This document shows, in pieces, positions 6,240 through 12,752 of a stretch of 15,805 nt of DNA (the first letter of the stretch is position 1; each line of letters starts with the position of its first letter). Both the position numbers and the translations under genes were made by a program. The notes below the pieces were generated by a model that worked only from the letters and a program-made list of their open reading frames with translations, was not told the DNA's origin and ran no database searches. The stretch is from the NCBI GenBank assembly GCA_947302675.1, contig CAMYWI010000004.1, positions 1-15,805 of the forward strand, in the 5' to 3' direction. Source of the DNA: an uncultured Selenomonadales bacterium (GTDB lineage Bacteria; Bacillota_C; Negativicutes; Selenomonadales; Selenomonadaceae).

Positions 6240-7479
6240 TTTTATCACCTCCCGAACTGCCGACATAATTTCCGGCTTGAAATTTATCTGCCTCCAAAGC
6301 GTTGACGTAGTTCAGCGATTGCAATCGGCGGTCTCCGCCTTCAATCGGGCTCATGCCATAAAGCTCGCGAATTTCATTGAGTGTCATCAAGCCCGTATCG
6401 CGGGCTAGTTGCGCCAGTTCCCGCTTTTCGGCGGCGTCCATATATGAAACTCTGGAATAATAGCATTTGATTCTGTGCCCTACGTCTTTTTCGCGCGGTG
6501 TAAACAACCTTTCCGAAAATGCTTGCTCGAACTCGATAATAAAGTCCTCAAGGCAAGTCTGATAAAAAGCCGCATGTGCCTTGCCGTCGAAGTCGCCGCT
6601 TAATATTGCCTCGCTCACTCCGTATCTTTCGCGAATTATATCCTTGAGAAATTTCAAAACAGTTTCGGGTACAGTCGGAAATGCTTTGTTAATCGGCGTA
6701 TAATTTCCTTCAAGTCCGACCGCCACTATTCCAGAATCACTTTTATAAATTCGGCTCTCAAAATCTTTGGCTGCTTGCTCCAATGCCGCTTTTTCCACGA
6801 CCGTTTTAACCGACAAAACTCCGTTAAGATTTAAGCTCGACGCTATCATCTTCGGCAAGCCCTGTAACATCTCGTCCAAAGTTTTAAGCGAACGCAACGT
6901 ATTGGAATCATCAACATTGCCGTTATCATTGCCGCCGCCCATTAGGAGCGAAGTCCCTCGCCGCCACTTCAAATGTATCACTGAATCATAAGGCAAAATA
7001 TTTGACGTGCCGTCTTTCCAGAAAAATTTTATCGCCCAGCGTCCGTCATCATAATGCCCCAACTCGGCAGTCACGGGATTTAGCGGATAAAAGGCGGTAT
7101 ATTGCCGACGTTCGCGCTCGCCAAAATGTTTGATAATTTCATAGGTAGGGTAGATAAAGCAGTTGGCTTGTTTTCGGCGGAGCCACTCACAAGCCGACAA
7201 AAAATCTTTCATTGTCTGTAAAGGGTTTGGCTGAAACTTAAACAAATTTGTTAGGTCGTCGTTACAGCGACTTACTTTATTTTCCTTTTCAACGACCGAT
7301 ACGACTTCAATCTTGCTAATCTCCGTCGCTATCCTGTCAACACAATTTGAAACAAAATCGCTGAAGTAAATATCATTTCCAAACGATGAAAAGACTGCCC
7401 GCGAATCGCTCAGCACTTCCGCGATTATTTTCTTTTCGCTATTCCCTTTGAACAAATTTTTTATGTAGCTCCAAATCAA
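6226..7479 (-). CDS. Portal protein, HK97-type
   Basis: 417 residues, ATG 7479-7477, three bases after the terminase stop. Begins MIWSYIKNLFKGNSEKKIIA and contains SDFVSNCVDRIATEISKI (about 40-57), WLRRKQANCFIYPTYEI, LKDIIRERYGVSEAILSG and a helical region near the C terminus, a set typical of phage portal proteins. The portal forms the dodecameric channel for DNA entry and exit. The conserved EILSG/EAILSGDF region and the position between the terminase and the protease are the main evidence. Stop TGA. Confidence 0.9.
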   Translation of the reverse strand: MIWSYIKNLFKGNSEKKIIAEVLSDSRAVFSSFGNDIYFSDFVSNCVDRIATEISKIEVVSVVEKENKVSRCNDDLTNLFKFQPNPLQTMKDFLSACEWLRRKQANCFIYPTYEIIKHFGERERRQYTAFYPLNPVTAELGHYDDGRWAIKFFWKDGTSNILPYDSVIHLKWRRGTSLLMGGGNDNGNVDDSNTLRSLKTLDEMLQGLPKMIASSLNLNGVLSVKTVVEKAALEQAAKDFESRIYKSDSGIVAVGLEGNYTPINKAFPTVPETVLKFLKDIIRERYGVSEAILSGDFDGKAHAAFYQTCLEDFIIEFEQAFSERLFTPREKDVGHRIKCYYSRVSYMDAAEKRELAQLARDTGLMTLNEIRELYGMSPIEGGDRRLQSLNYVNALEADKFQAGNYVGSSGGDKNDSD

Positions 7480-7482
7480 ACT

Positions 7483-9225
7483 TCAACCTCCTCCCTGCAC
7501 GCGGCTTTTCTGCAAGTAAATGTAATCGCTACGGAACCGGCTCAGCGTGGAATAAGCAATCATTAAAGCAACTGCGCCGTCAATGCGATTTTTAGGAGAG
7601 CCGAATTTTTTCACGGGCATTTTCAAGCCGATATTATTCAGCTTCAAAGCGACGTTACGTAACGTCCACCGCGTTATAGGATTGTCTGCGTAGTTAAGTT
7701 TCTTAAGCGTCAAGTCAGATTCAAGCGAAGACATTGCGCCGTTGAGTGACATGAAGTCCATACCAATTCTTTCGAGAACGTCAGCACCGAATACAGCGGA
7801 TAATCCGTCCTTGATTCCGCGAGCGTGCCAGTTGTCAAAGCCAATCTTGAGGGGACGCATCGAATAATTTTTCAGCAAACCGACGAACCACGAAATCACG
7901 GCGTCGGGGTCAACTTCATTGCCGGGGCAAATTGTCACAAGTCCTTTTCGTGACCACTCCACATAATTTTTTCTTTCGGGATTAAGCGGGTTATCTTCCA
8001 AAATCGCCTCTGCCTTTATTTCCGGCACGAAATACATTGTCATCGCGTGTTTTTCAAACGTCGTCGGATTGACGAATAACGCGACTGCCGCCGTCAAATC
8101 CGTTGTCTCCGAAAAGTCAAAGCCGCCGATATACATTTGCCCGCGAAATTTCTCTGCGTCGAAAGTTTGTTTATTCGTGATAACGTCTTCTGTCAACCAC
8201 GCCGCCGCCGAATTCTGCTTTATGTTGAAGTCTTTCGCCAACACGAAAGCCCGCGTTGACGCTGATAACTTTGCGTCCTCGACCATGCCGCGCAGGAACG
8301 ACCATTTTTTGACGACGCCGAGTGACGGATTGCTTTTATACCATGATTTTTCGTCACGCCAAATTTCCTCTTCGTTGTCCTGTGCATACCAGAAAATTAA
8401 AAAATTCGGCTTTTCAATCTCGCCGTCCAAAACTGCCGACGCCAATTTTAATCGGGCGTCAAGGTAGCCATCATCGGTAAAACCTTCGGTTGTCAGTTCC
8501 AAATAAAGACTTTCCTCTTGCGTCGAAAGGGCTTGACGTATCGGCATAATCAGCGCATCGTCCTTGAGTTCGTGAATCTCATCGACGACGCCGATTTTTA
8601 TATTGCGCCCTTCCTTCGCTCCCGTCCGCGCAGATATTTTTCGGATTGAACCTTTATTTTGGCTTGTGAACTTGCCGACGTGTCTTTTCTGCTTGATATT
8701 CCCGAAAAATAATCCTTTCTGATTGCGACGAGTGCAACGCGCCAATTTCGGCGACGCCTCCCGCATTGCGTCCGCCGCCATGAACAGCAAATCCGCTTGG
8801 TCATAGTCATTGGAGCCGAATAAAATTTTCGTCCCCATTTCGCCGCAACAGAATTCAGCTAACGATATTGCGCTTGCAAAGGGCGTTTTGCCATTTTTGC
8901 GCCCGACTACCAATAGCACTTCTTGATACTTGCGGACGTATCTGCCGACTTCCTCATTGTAGATTTTTATCGCGAAGATTGCCTCGATTACTGCTTTTTG
9001 CCAAGTCATGAGAATAAACGGCTTGCCCGCAAACGGAGCCTCCGAGTGCCGGCACTCGCGCTCAATAAATCGGATTCGCTTTTCTGATTCGGCAAAGTCT
9101 ATCTGCAAATTTGGATTTTCTAAATCAGCTATCAGCAACTCCACTTGTCGCTTGACGAAGTAACCGACTATCGCCTTGCCGCTCTGTATTTCTTCCCAAT
9201 ATTTTCTTATGTTTGATTCGCTCAT
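7483..9225 (-). CDS. terL: Terminase large subunit
   Basis: 580 residues, ATG 9225-9223. The packaging motor: N-terminal ATPase with a Walker A-like GRKNGKT at about 108-114 and Walker B VVDE at about 213-216, a coupling-type region, then a RNaseH-like nuclease with FDFSETTDL (about 375), GFDNWHARG (about 470) and RIDGAVALMI (about 550). These acidic residues are the expected metal ligands. It cuts concatemeric DNA and pumps it into the prohead. There is no strong ribosome site near the ATG: the only G-rich run (GAGAGGGG) is about 20 bases upstream, in element B. Stop TGA. Confidence 0.93.
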   Translation of the reverse strand: MSESNIRKYWEEIQSGKAIVGYFVKRQVELLIADLENPNLQIDFAESEKRIRFIERECRHSEAPFAGKPFILMTWQKAVIEAIFAIKIYNEEVGRYVRKYQEVLLVVGRKNGKTPFASAISLAEFCCGEMGTKILFGSNDYDQADLLFMAADAMREASPKLARCTRRNQKGLFFGNIKQKRHVGKFTSQNKGSIRKISARTGAKEGRNIKIGVVDEIHELKDDALIMPIRQALSTQEESLYLELTTEGFTDDGYLDARLKLASAVLDGEIEKPNFLIFWYAQDNEEEIWRDEKSWYKSNPSLGVVKKWSFLRGMVEDAKLSASTRAFVLAKDFNIKQNSAAAWLTEDVITNKQTFDAEKFRGQMYIGGFDFSETTDLTAAVALFVNPTTFEKHAMTMYFVPEIKAEAILEDNPLNPERKNYVEWSRKGLVTICPGNEVDPDAVISWFVGLLKNYSMRPLKIGFDNWHARGIKDGLSAVFGADVLERIGMDFMSLNGAMSSLESDLTLKKLNYADNPITRWTLRNVALKLNNIGLKMPVKKFGSPKNRIDGAVALMIAYSTLSRFRSDYIYLQKSRVQGGG

Positions 9226-9244
9226 TTTTCAATCGCAGATATGC

Positions 9245-9348
9245 CCCTCTCACCGCCCAGAATCGCCGCTAAGCGGTTTTTATGTGTCCTCATGACTAAA
9301 TACCCGTGAATGCCAATTTGAACGCCTTAAATCGGCTCCTACGCAGTT
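9245..9348 (-). ncRNA. Structured intergenic element B (hairpin repeat, copy 2)
   Basis: Fills the gap between the small terminase stop and terL. It aligns with element A (1050-1134) over much of its length: on the minus strand both begin with a TTTAAGG-like patch, then TTTAGnC/TTAAATAC, then TGAG, then AAAAnCG and a hairpin, then GGCGATTCTGGG. Here the hairpin is CCGC-TTA-GCGG (9276-9266). Outer pairing is weaker than in element A. Function unknown; possible leader for terL. Confidence 0.5.
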
Positions 9349-9666
9349 TTAGGCATAATCATCAAGTCCTAAATCCTCGTCGCCGACGGTTGCGCCGAGA
9401 ACTCGCGCCAGCTTGAAAATTATGTTCGTGTAGCCTGCGCGGACTTTTGGCAATTCTTTTGAAACGGGTAAAGCTTTTTGGCGCGTAGGATTATTTTCGT
9501 CAATTTTTATCAAGCCCGACCGCTTAACGATTTCATGAAGTCTGTCGAGTTCGACGCGGAGCCGTGCCGCCTCCAGAATTGCGCCGTCAACCAGCTCTAG
9601 TTGTTTTTCGTCCACGTCCGCGAAAAGTTTCTTGATTCTCTCGTATTCTTGCCGAATTTCTATCAA
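9349..9666 (-). CDS. terS: Terminase small subunit, P27-family-like
   Basis: 105 residues from a TTG at 9666-9664 with GGAAGG about eleven bases upstream; the frame is closed by a TGA shortly before, and no ATG/GTG exists earlier. The sequence IEIRQEYERIKKLFADVDEK, QLELVDGAILEAARLRVELD and YTNIIFKLARVLGATVGDED fits the P27-type small terminases of Bacillota phages (helical DNA-binding N-terminal, helical hairpin middle). It recognises pac or cos DNA and works with TerL. It stands directly before terL apart from element B. It is acidic at the C terminus. Confidence 0.75.
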   Translation of the reverse strand: MIEIRQEYERIKKLFADVDEKQLELVDGAILEAARLRVELDRLHEIVKRSGLIKIDENNPTRQKALPVSKELPKVRAGYTNIIFKLARVLGATVGDEDLGLDDYA

Positions 9667-9794
9667 TCTCTGCCGCCTTCCTTCGTTTTCAGCCGTTTTC
9701 GGGAAAAGTCAAAATTTTGGTGTCGCTTGCAAAAGCCCCCCTAAGCTGCGGTCTCCTAGCCCCCAAAATTTGCAACGGAGGCGGGGGGAGGTTG
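9667..9794. other. Candidate cos site region (between HNH and terS)
   Basis: 128 non-coding bases with several G/C tracts: on the plus strand AAAAGCCCCCCTAAGC, TAGCCCCCAAAATTTGCAAC and GGAGGCGGGGGGAGG. It also has a GCAAA/TTTGC dyad around a shared GCCCCC motif. HNH genes next to terS usually flank the cos site in cos-packaging phages, so the place is right. The cut position cannot be told from sequence alone. Confidence 0.4.
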
Positions 9795-10466
9795 CTACGG
9801 TTCAAAAGCATCAAACCAGCGGTCGACAAAGCCGCACCATTCCTGCGCTTGTGCGCCGCGTGCAAGTTGCGCGTTCAGTTTCGCTTGTTCGCGCGTCGTT
9901 TCGACAAATATCAATTCTGCACCGAGCTTTTGAGCGAGCTGTTCGCGTTGCAACTTGCGAGGATAGCCGCCGATAATATAGGCGTCATGCCAATATCCAT
10001 TGCGCAAGCGAATTTGTTCAATCAAAGTATCGCGAACGGCAAGGGCAGGTTTCGTTAATGCGTTCAAATGGTAAGGACAGCCCGATATTGCCTGCATAAT
10101 CGCGTTGAAGTCGACAATCAAATCGCCACGCTGTGACACTTGGTTGACATAGGAATTTTTTCCGGAGCAAGGCGAGCCATAGACGATATAGACGTTGTGC
10201 CCGCCCCCGAATTCAAAGCGGCGGTGTTCCTTGTCATGACAGCGGCGGCAGATAATTTCGATATTCGCAGGATTGAGCGCAACATTGGCGTCTTGAACAT
10301 TTGCAGGCGTCAATTCCTCGATATGATGACCGACAAGCTGAGCCGAATCTTTCAGATATTCTTCGCCGCAGTGTGCACAGCGAAAATTCGCCTCGACAAC
10401 AAGACGCGCCCGCAAAGCCCGCCACTCTTTCGAGTTATAGAATTTCTTCGCCCATGCCTGCGCCAT
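9795..10466 (-). CDS. HNH endonuclease fused to a P-loop kinase-like domain
   Basis: 223 residues from ATG 10466-10464, one base after the upstream stop. Residues about 25-80 are an HNH module: RCAHCG (C30, C33), GHHIEELTP (H47-H48), N66 and N69, CRRCHDKEH (C73, C76, H77). Residues about 90-223 start with YIVYGSPCSGKNSYV, a Walker A loop (G97-N104) like that of AAA/nucleotide-kinase families, with VDFNAIM as a possible acidic strand. HNH proteins next to terminase genes help cos cleavage in HK97-type phages. The P-loop tail is unusual; I do not know its function. A longer reading from 10637 overlaps the previous gene and is rejected. Confidence 0.8.
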   Translation of the reverse strand: MAQAWAKKFYNSKEWRALRARLVVEANFRCAHCGEEYLKDSAQLVGHHIEELTPANVQDANVALNPANIEIICRRCHDKEHRRFEFGGGHNVYIVYGSPCSGKNSYVNQVSQRGDLIVDFNAIMQAISGCPYHLNALTKPALAVRDTLIEQIRLRNGYWHDAYIIGGYPRKLQREQLAQKLGAELIFVETTREQAKLNAQLARGAQAQEWCGFVDRWFDAFEP

Positions 10467-10467
10467 A

Positions 10468-10824
10468 TTACCATTCCTTTTGTTCCGTCTGCTTTTCTTT
10501 GAGTTCCAAAAGCTTTTCGTCAAGCTGACGTTGCCAAGCGTCCTTATCGTTTTGCCCCAAATAATTCTTACCGAGAAAAATTGCCATTGCCGCTGATTTT
10601 TCAGCAAGCCTGAACTGAGTACGTCGCAAGCTGACAAAGCCCTTTTGCCTTTTTATTTTGAAAACTTCGGAAAAAGGCAAGTGATAAGTACGCTTACACC
10701 AAGCGGTGAGCGTCTTATCGGTAACTTCAAGGACTGCCAGAATTTCATTCATCGTGCACTGAATCCCGCAAAGGTTTTCAAAAATTTTTTGGTCAATTTC
10801 TTTCGGCGGTCGACCTCCTGACAT
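10468..10824 (-). CDS. HTH DNA-packaging-like protein (small-terminase-like)
   Basis: 118 residues from ATG 10824-10822, with AGGTGA seven bases upstream; the start overlaps the end of the previous gene by 32 bases. Contains MSGGRPPKEIDQKIFENLCG, an HTH at about 24-46 (MNEILAVLEVTDKTLTAWCK), then SLRRTQFRLAEKSAAMAIFL and GKNYLGQND, then a charged tail. This layout is common in phage small terminase-like or packaging HTH proteins of Bacillota, usually upstream of the HNH and terS genes. A role in DNA recognition is inferred. Two small-terminase-like proteins in one phage would be a point to check. Confidence 0.65.
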   Translation of the reverse strand: MSGGRPPKEIDQKIFENLCGIQCTMNEILAVLEVTDKTLTAWCKRTYHLPFSEVFKIKRQKGFVSLRRTQFRLAEKSAAMAIFLGKNYLGQNDKDAWQRQLDEKLLELKEKQTEQKEW

Positions 10825-11731
10825 TGCTATCACCTACAGTTTTATTTTTTATGCCAACTACAAGAAAAGTGTTATGCCCTGCGTCGCGCAACAACTGGGA
10901 AACAGTTCGTATTGTTTCGCCGGTTGTGATAATGTCGTCGTAAACAATAACGTTTGATTCAGCGGGATTTTTCTCCATATGGAATTCGGGATTGATACGG
11001 ATGTGATTCTTCGCAGAAAAAGCGTCCTCGTAAAAAGGTAGCGATAAAATTTTGGCGGCGGCTTTGCAAATCTCGGTTGAGAAATGAAAGCCGGATTTAT
11101 GTCGTCGGCGTGGCGTTGTGACAATGCACCAATCGCCTTTAACCATGTTGCCCAAAATATGCTCCAGAAAATCACAGAGGTTATCGGCAAAAAGCGGCAC
11201 GTTATCGGGATTTTCCTTAATCTTATCAATGGGGATACCGCGCTTGCCGACTTCATACAGCGCGTTGACCATTAAAGAGCCTTGCGGGTGTAGCTTGATT
11301 TTTTTCTTCAAGTCACAATATTTTTCGGTACGAGCCCATGAGAGTTGCCGCTTACCGACTTCGCTTATATCAAAGCCGAAATCCTCCATATCGACATTCA
11401 CGAATTCCAAATCGTTCAATTCTTCAAGAAGAAAAGCATCGTCCCACGTTGCAAGTTCGGCAACCTTGTTATCTGCCAAACGGAACGCCTTTATCAGTTC
11501 GGGTGTCAAATCGTCAGCGACTACGCACGGCACTTTGTCCAATCCTAATTTCTGCGCGGCTTTGAAACGAGTATGCCCGCAGACTATGACGTTATCTGTG
11601 TCAATGACGAGCGGCACTTTGAAACCAAAAGTTTTTATCGAGTTGGCGACTTTCTCAACCGCCGCGTCATTTTTACGCGGATTCTTTTCGTATGGTCTCA
11701 ACTCTTGAAGAGACAATTCTTTTATCTGCAT
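10793..11731 (-). CDS. ParB-like domain fused to ComF-like phosphoribosyltransferase
   Basis: 312 residues, ATG 11731-11729 with AGGGGATAGG upstream. Residues 1-120 are a ParB-like domain (LRPYEKNPRKND about 11-22, VIVCGHTRFKAAQKLG about 48-63, the GHxR motif). Residues ~135-300 look like a type I phosphoribosyltransferase: WCIVTTPRRRHKSGFHFSTE (201-220), then NVIVYDDIITTGETIRTV (260-277), the PRPP loop, resembling ComFC without its zinc ribbon. Such enzymes move the phosphoribosyl group of PRPP. ParB-like domains in phages bind or cut DNA, or hydrolyse CTP. First gene of the late operon. Substrate unknown. Confidence 0.75.
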   Translation of the reverse strand: MQIKELSLQELRPYEKNPRKNDAAVEKVANSIKTFGFKVPLVIDTDNVIVCGHTRFKAAQKLGLDKVPCVVADDLTPELIKAFRLADNKVAELATWDDAFLLEELNDLEFVNVDMEDFGFDISEVGKRQLSWARTEKYCDLKKKIKLHPQGSLMVNALYEVGKRGIPIDKIKENPDNVPLFADNLCDFLEHILGNMVKGDWCIVTTPRRRHKSGFHFSTEICKAAAKILSLPFYEDAFSAKNHIRINPEFHMEKNPAESNVIVYDDIITTGETIRTVSQLLRDAGHNTFLVVGIKNKTVGDSNVRRSTAERN

Positions 11732-11749
11732 GTGTCCTATCCCCTGAAC

Positions 11750-11782
11750 AGAAAACGCGAGCTTTTCCCGCCCGCGTTTTCT
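11750..11782 (-). terminator. Strong hairpin in the late leader (terminator or 5' stabiliser)
   Basis: On the minus strand AGAAAACGCG (11782-11773) pairs perfectly with CGCGTTTTCT (11759-11750), with a GGCGGGAAAAGCT interior that adds GC pairs. The T run is within the stem end. It sits only ~20 bases before the ParB-fusion ATG and just after a predicted -10 box, so it may be a leader hairpin or an attenuator rather than a simple end of the regulator transcript. Confidence 0.6.
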
Positions 11783-11795
11783 TGCACTTACTCTG

Positions 11796-11846
11796 ATTTT
11801 ATCTTATCAAAAATTTTTGAGTGACACAAGGTGACATTTAGTGACA
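11796..11846 (-). promoter_or_regulatory. Candidate late promoter with three 10-bp-phased boxes
   Basis: Plus strand GTGACA at 11821, 11831 and 11841: exactly 10 bp apart (TGTCAC on the minus strand). The -10-like TAAAAT follows at 11801-11796, 19 bases from the nearest box. No TTGACA -35 is present; the nearest box sits about at -35. This is a typical activator-dependent phage late promoter layout. The boxes overlap the stop of the DUF1492 gene. Confidence 0.6.
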
Positions 11847-12254
11847 TTGACTGCCAACGAAAAAATTTTCCAGTGCCTGACTATGCAAGCGATAGATTTG
11901 GCGGAGGCTTGTCTTCATCAGCAATGAAATTTGTTTCCACGAGAAAAAGCACAGGTAGCGATATTTGAGGATTTTTTTCTCAGCGGGATTTTTAACCTGC
12001 GCGATAGCGGCGGACACTTTTTCTGTCACATTCAAGAGTTCTGTCAATTCAGCTGTCAAGCGATTTATCTGTTCCTGTATCCGAATGACCGCCGTCTCAA
12101 TCTTTGAATTGACACCAGCGGAGCCGCTTGGCGCATTTTTGAAAACGGTCGTTGCACTTGTCGCCAGTGATTGTAACTGTTCGATTTGCTCCAACAGCAT
12201 GTTGACTTCCTGTTGTGCGTAATATGCCTGTTGCAAGAATTCTTTCGCCGTCAT
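11838..12254 (-). CDS. DUF1492/RinA-like late transcription regulator
   Basis: 138 residues from ATG 12254-12252, with GGAGG about eight bases upstream; a start at 12281 would put that site inside the gene. MTAKEFLQQAYYAQQEVNML, LLEQIEQLQSLATSATTV and a long helix from 50 to 90 are followed by KKILKYRYLCFFSWKQISLL (94-113) and an HTH SLRQIYRLHSQALENFF (116-132). This matches DUF1492, whose C terminus resembles sigma-70 region 4, and RinA/ArpU-type late activators. It probably activates the late operon from the 11796-11846 promoter. Stop TAA. Confidence 0.85.
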   Translation of the reverse strand: MTAKEFLQQAYYAQQEVNMLLEQIEQLQSLATSATTVFKNAPSGSAGVNSKIETAVIRIQEQINRLTAELTELLNVTEKVSAAIAQVKNPAEKKILKYRYLCFFSWKQISLLMKTSLRQIYRLHSQALENFFVGSQCH

Positions 12255-12273
12255 AATGTCGCCTCCTAACTTT

Positions 12274-12308
12274 GGCGTCATTATGCCACTTTTCTTTTTC
12301 CTTGAAAA
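12274..12308 (-). promoter_or_regulatory. Candidate promoter and operator of the DUF1492 gene
   Basis: Minus strand TTTTCA (12308-12303), 17-bp spacer, CATAAT (12285-12280); predicted start ~12273, about 20 bases before the ATG. The -10 box lies inside GGCGTCATTATGCC (12274-12287), a near copy of the dyad found three more times upstream. Repressor binding here would block the promoter. Confidence 0.5.
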
Positions 12309-12357
12309 GTATCAGTGATTTTTTATTCAACCTGTCAACGCCTTCCTGTCAAAATCC

Positions 12358-12479
12358 TGTCAACGGAGATTTTGAAAGAATGGCGTCATTACGCGATGTG
12401 TCAACGTTGTGTCAAAGTGTGTCAACGTTGTGTCAATGGAAATTTTGAAAGAATGGCGTCATTACGCGGTTGTGTCAAT
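12358..12479. repeat. 73-bp-spaced direct repeat
   Basis: A 31-base block at 12365-12395 recurs at 12438-12468 with one difference (GGAGATTTTGAAAGAATGGC versus GGAAATTTTGAAAGAATGGC, then TCATTACGCG). Flanking TGTCAA boxes are also shared, so the repeat unit is about 73 bp. Confidence 0.8.
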
Positions 12480-12519
12480 GTGTCAACTGTGTCAACCAAA
12501 AATTAACCCTATATATGAA

Positions 12520-12544
12520 ACCAAAAAAAAAAACTTTTTTTGGT
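12520..12544. repeat. A/T-rich perfect inverted repeat
   Basis: ACCAAAAAAA at 12520-12529, a 5-base loop (AAAAC), then TTTTTTTGGT at 12535-12544. Situated between the two groups of TGTCAA boxes in the A/T-rich gap, where an unwinding element of an origin would be. Confidence 0.6.
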
Positions 12545-12752
12545 CCACATGGGCGTTTGAAAAAAGGTTTTAGAAAAACGCTCGCGCGTATAGGAATAAC
12601 ATTTTGCGTTGACACATTGACACAATCTTAATTTTTGCCTGATAAATGGCGTTATTACGCGAAAAAAAGTGTGTCAACGGAGACCATTTTACGTTGACAC
12701 ACCATTGACACAGTTGACACACTCGTTGACACACGAGGCATTTACTCAGCTT

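Larger units (their letters stand above)
12274..12661. repeat. Four copies of dyad GCGTnATTACGC
   Basis: Copies on the plus strand: 12274-12287 (variant GGCGTCATTATGCC), 12381-12395, 12454-12468 (both TGGCGTCATTACGCG) and 12647-12661 (TGGCGTTATTACGCG). GCGT and ACGC are inverted complements, so a dimeric DNA-binding protein is a likely user. Confidence 0.7.
12333..12731. repeat. Array of 17 TGTCAA/TTGACA boxes (candidate origin or operator array)
   Basis: Plus TGTCAA at 12333, 12347, 12358, 12399, 12410, 12420, 12431, 12473, 12481, 12490 and 12672; inverted TTGACA at 12609, 12617, 12694, 12705, 12714 and 12726. Many are GTGTCAAC/GTTGACAC. Runs at 12399-12431 are 10-11 bp apart (helical turn). 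The left group is mostly in one orientation, the right mostly in the other, with an A/T-rich gap between. Confidence 0.75.

Noticed and set aside
12553..12595. Third copy of the hairpin element (AGAAAAACGCTCGCG stretch)
   Set aside because: Only a few bases of similarity; lacks the GGCGATTCTGGG core.
12330..12735. CRISPR array
   Set aside because: Repeat units are 6-8 bases with uneven spacing and mixed orientation; no repeat of 25-37 bases with uniform spacers, and no cas genes nearby.
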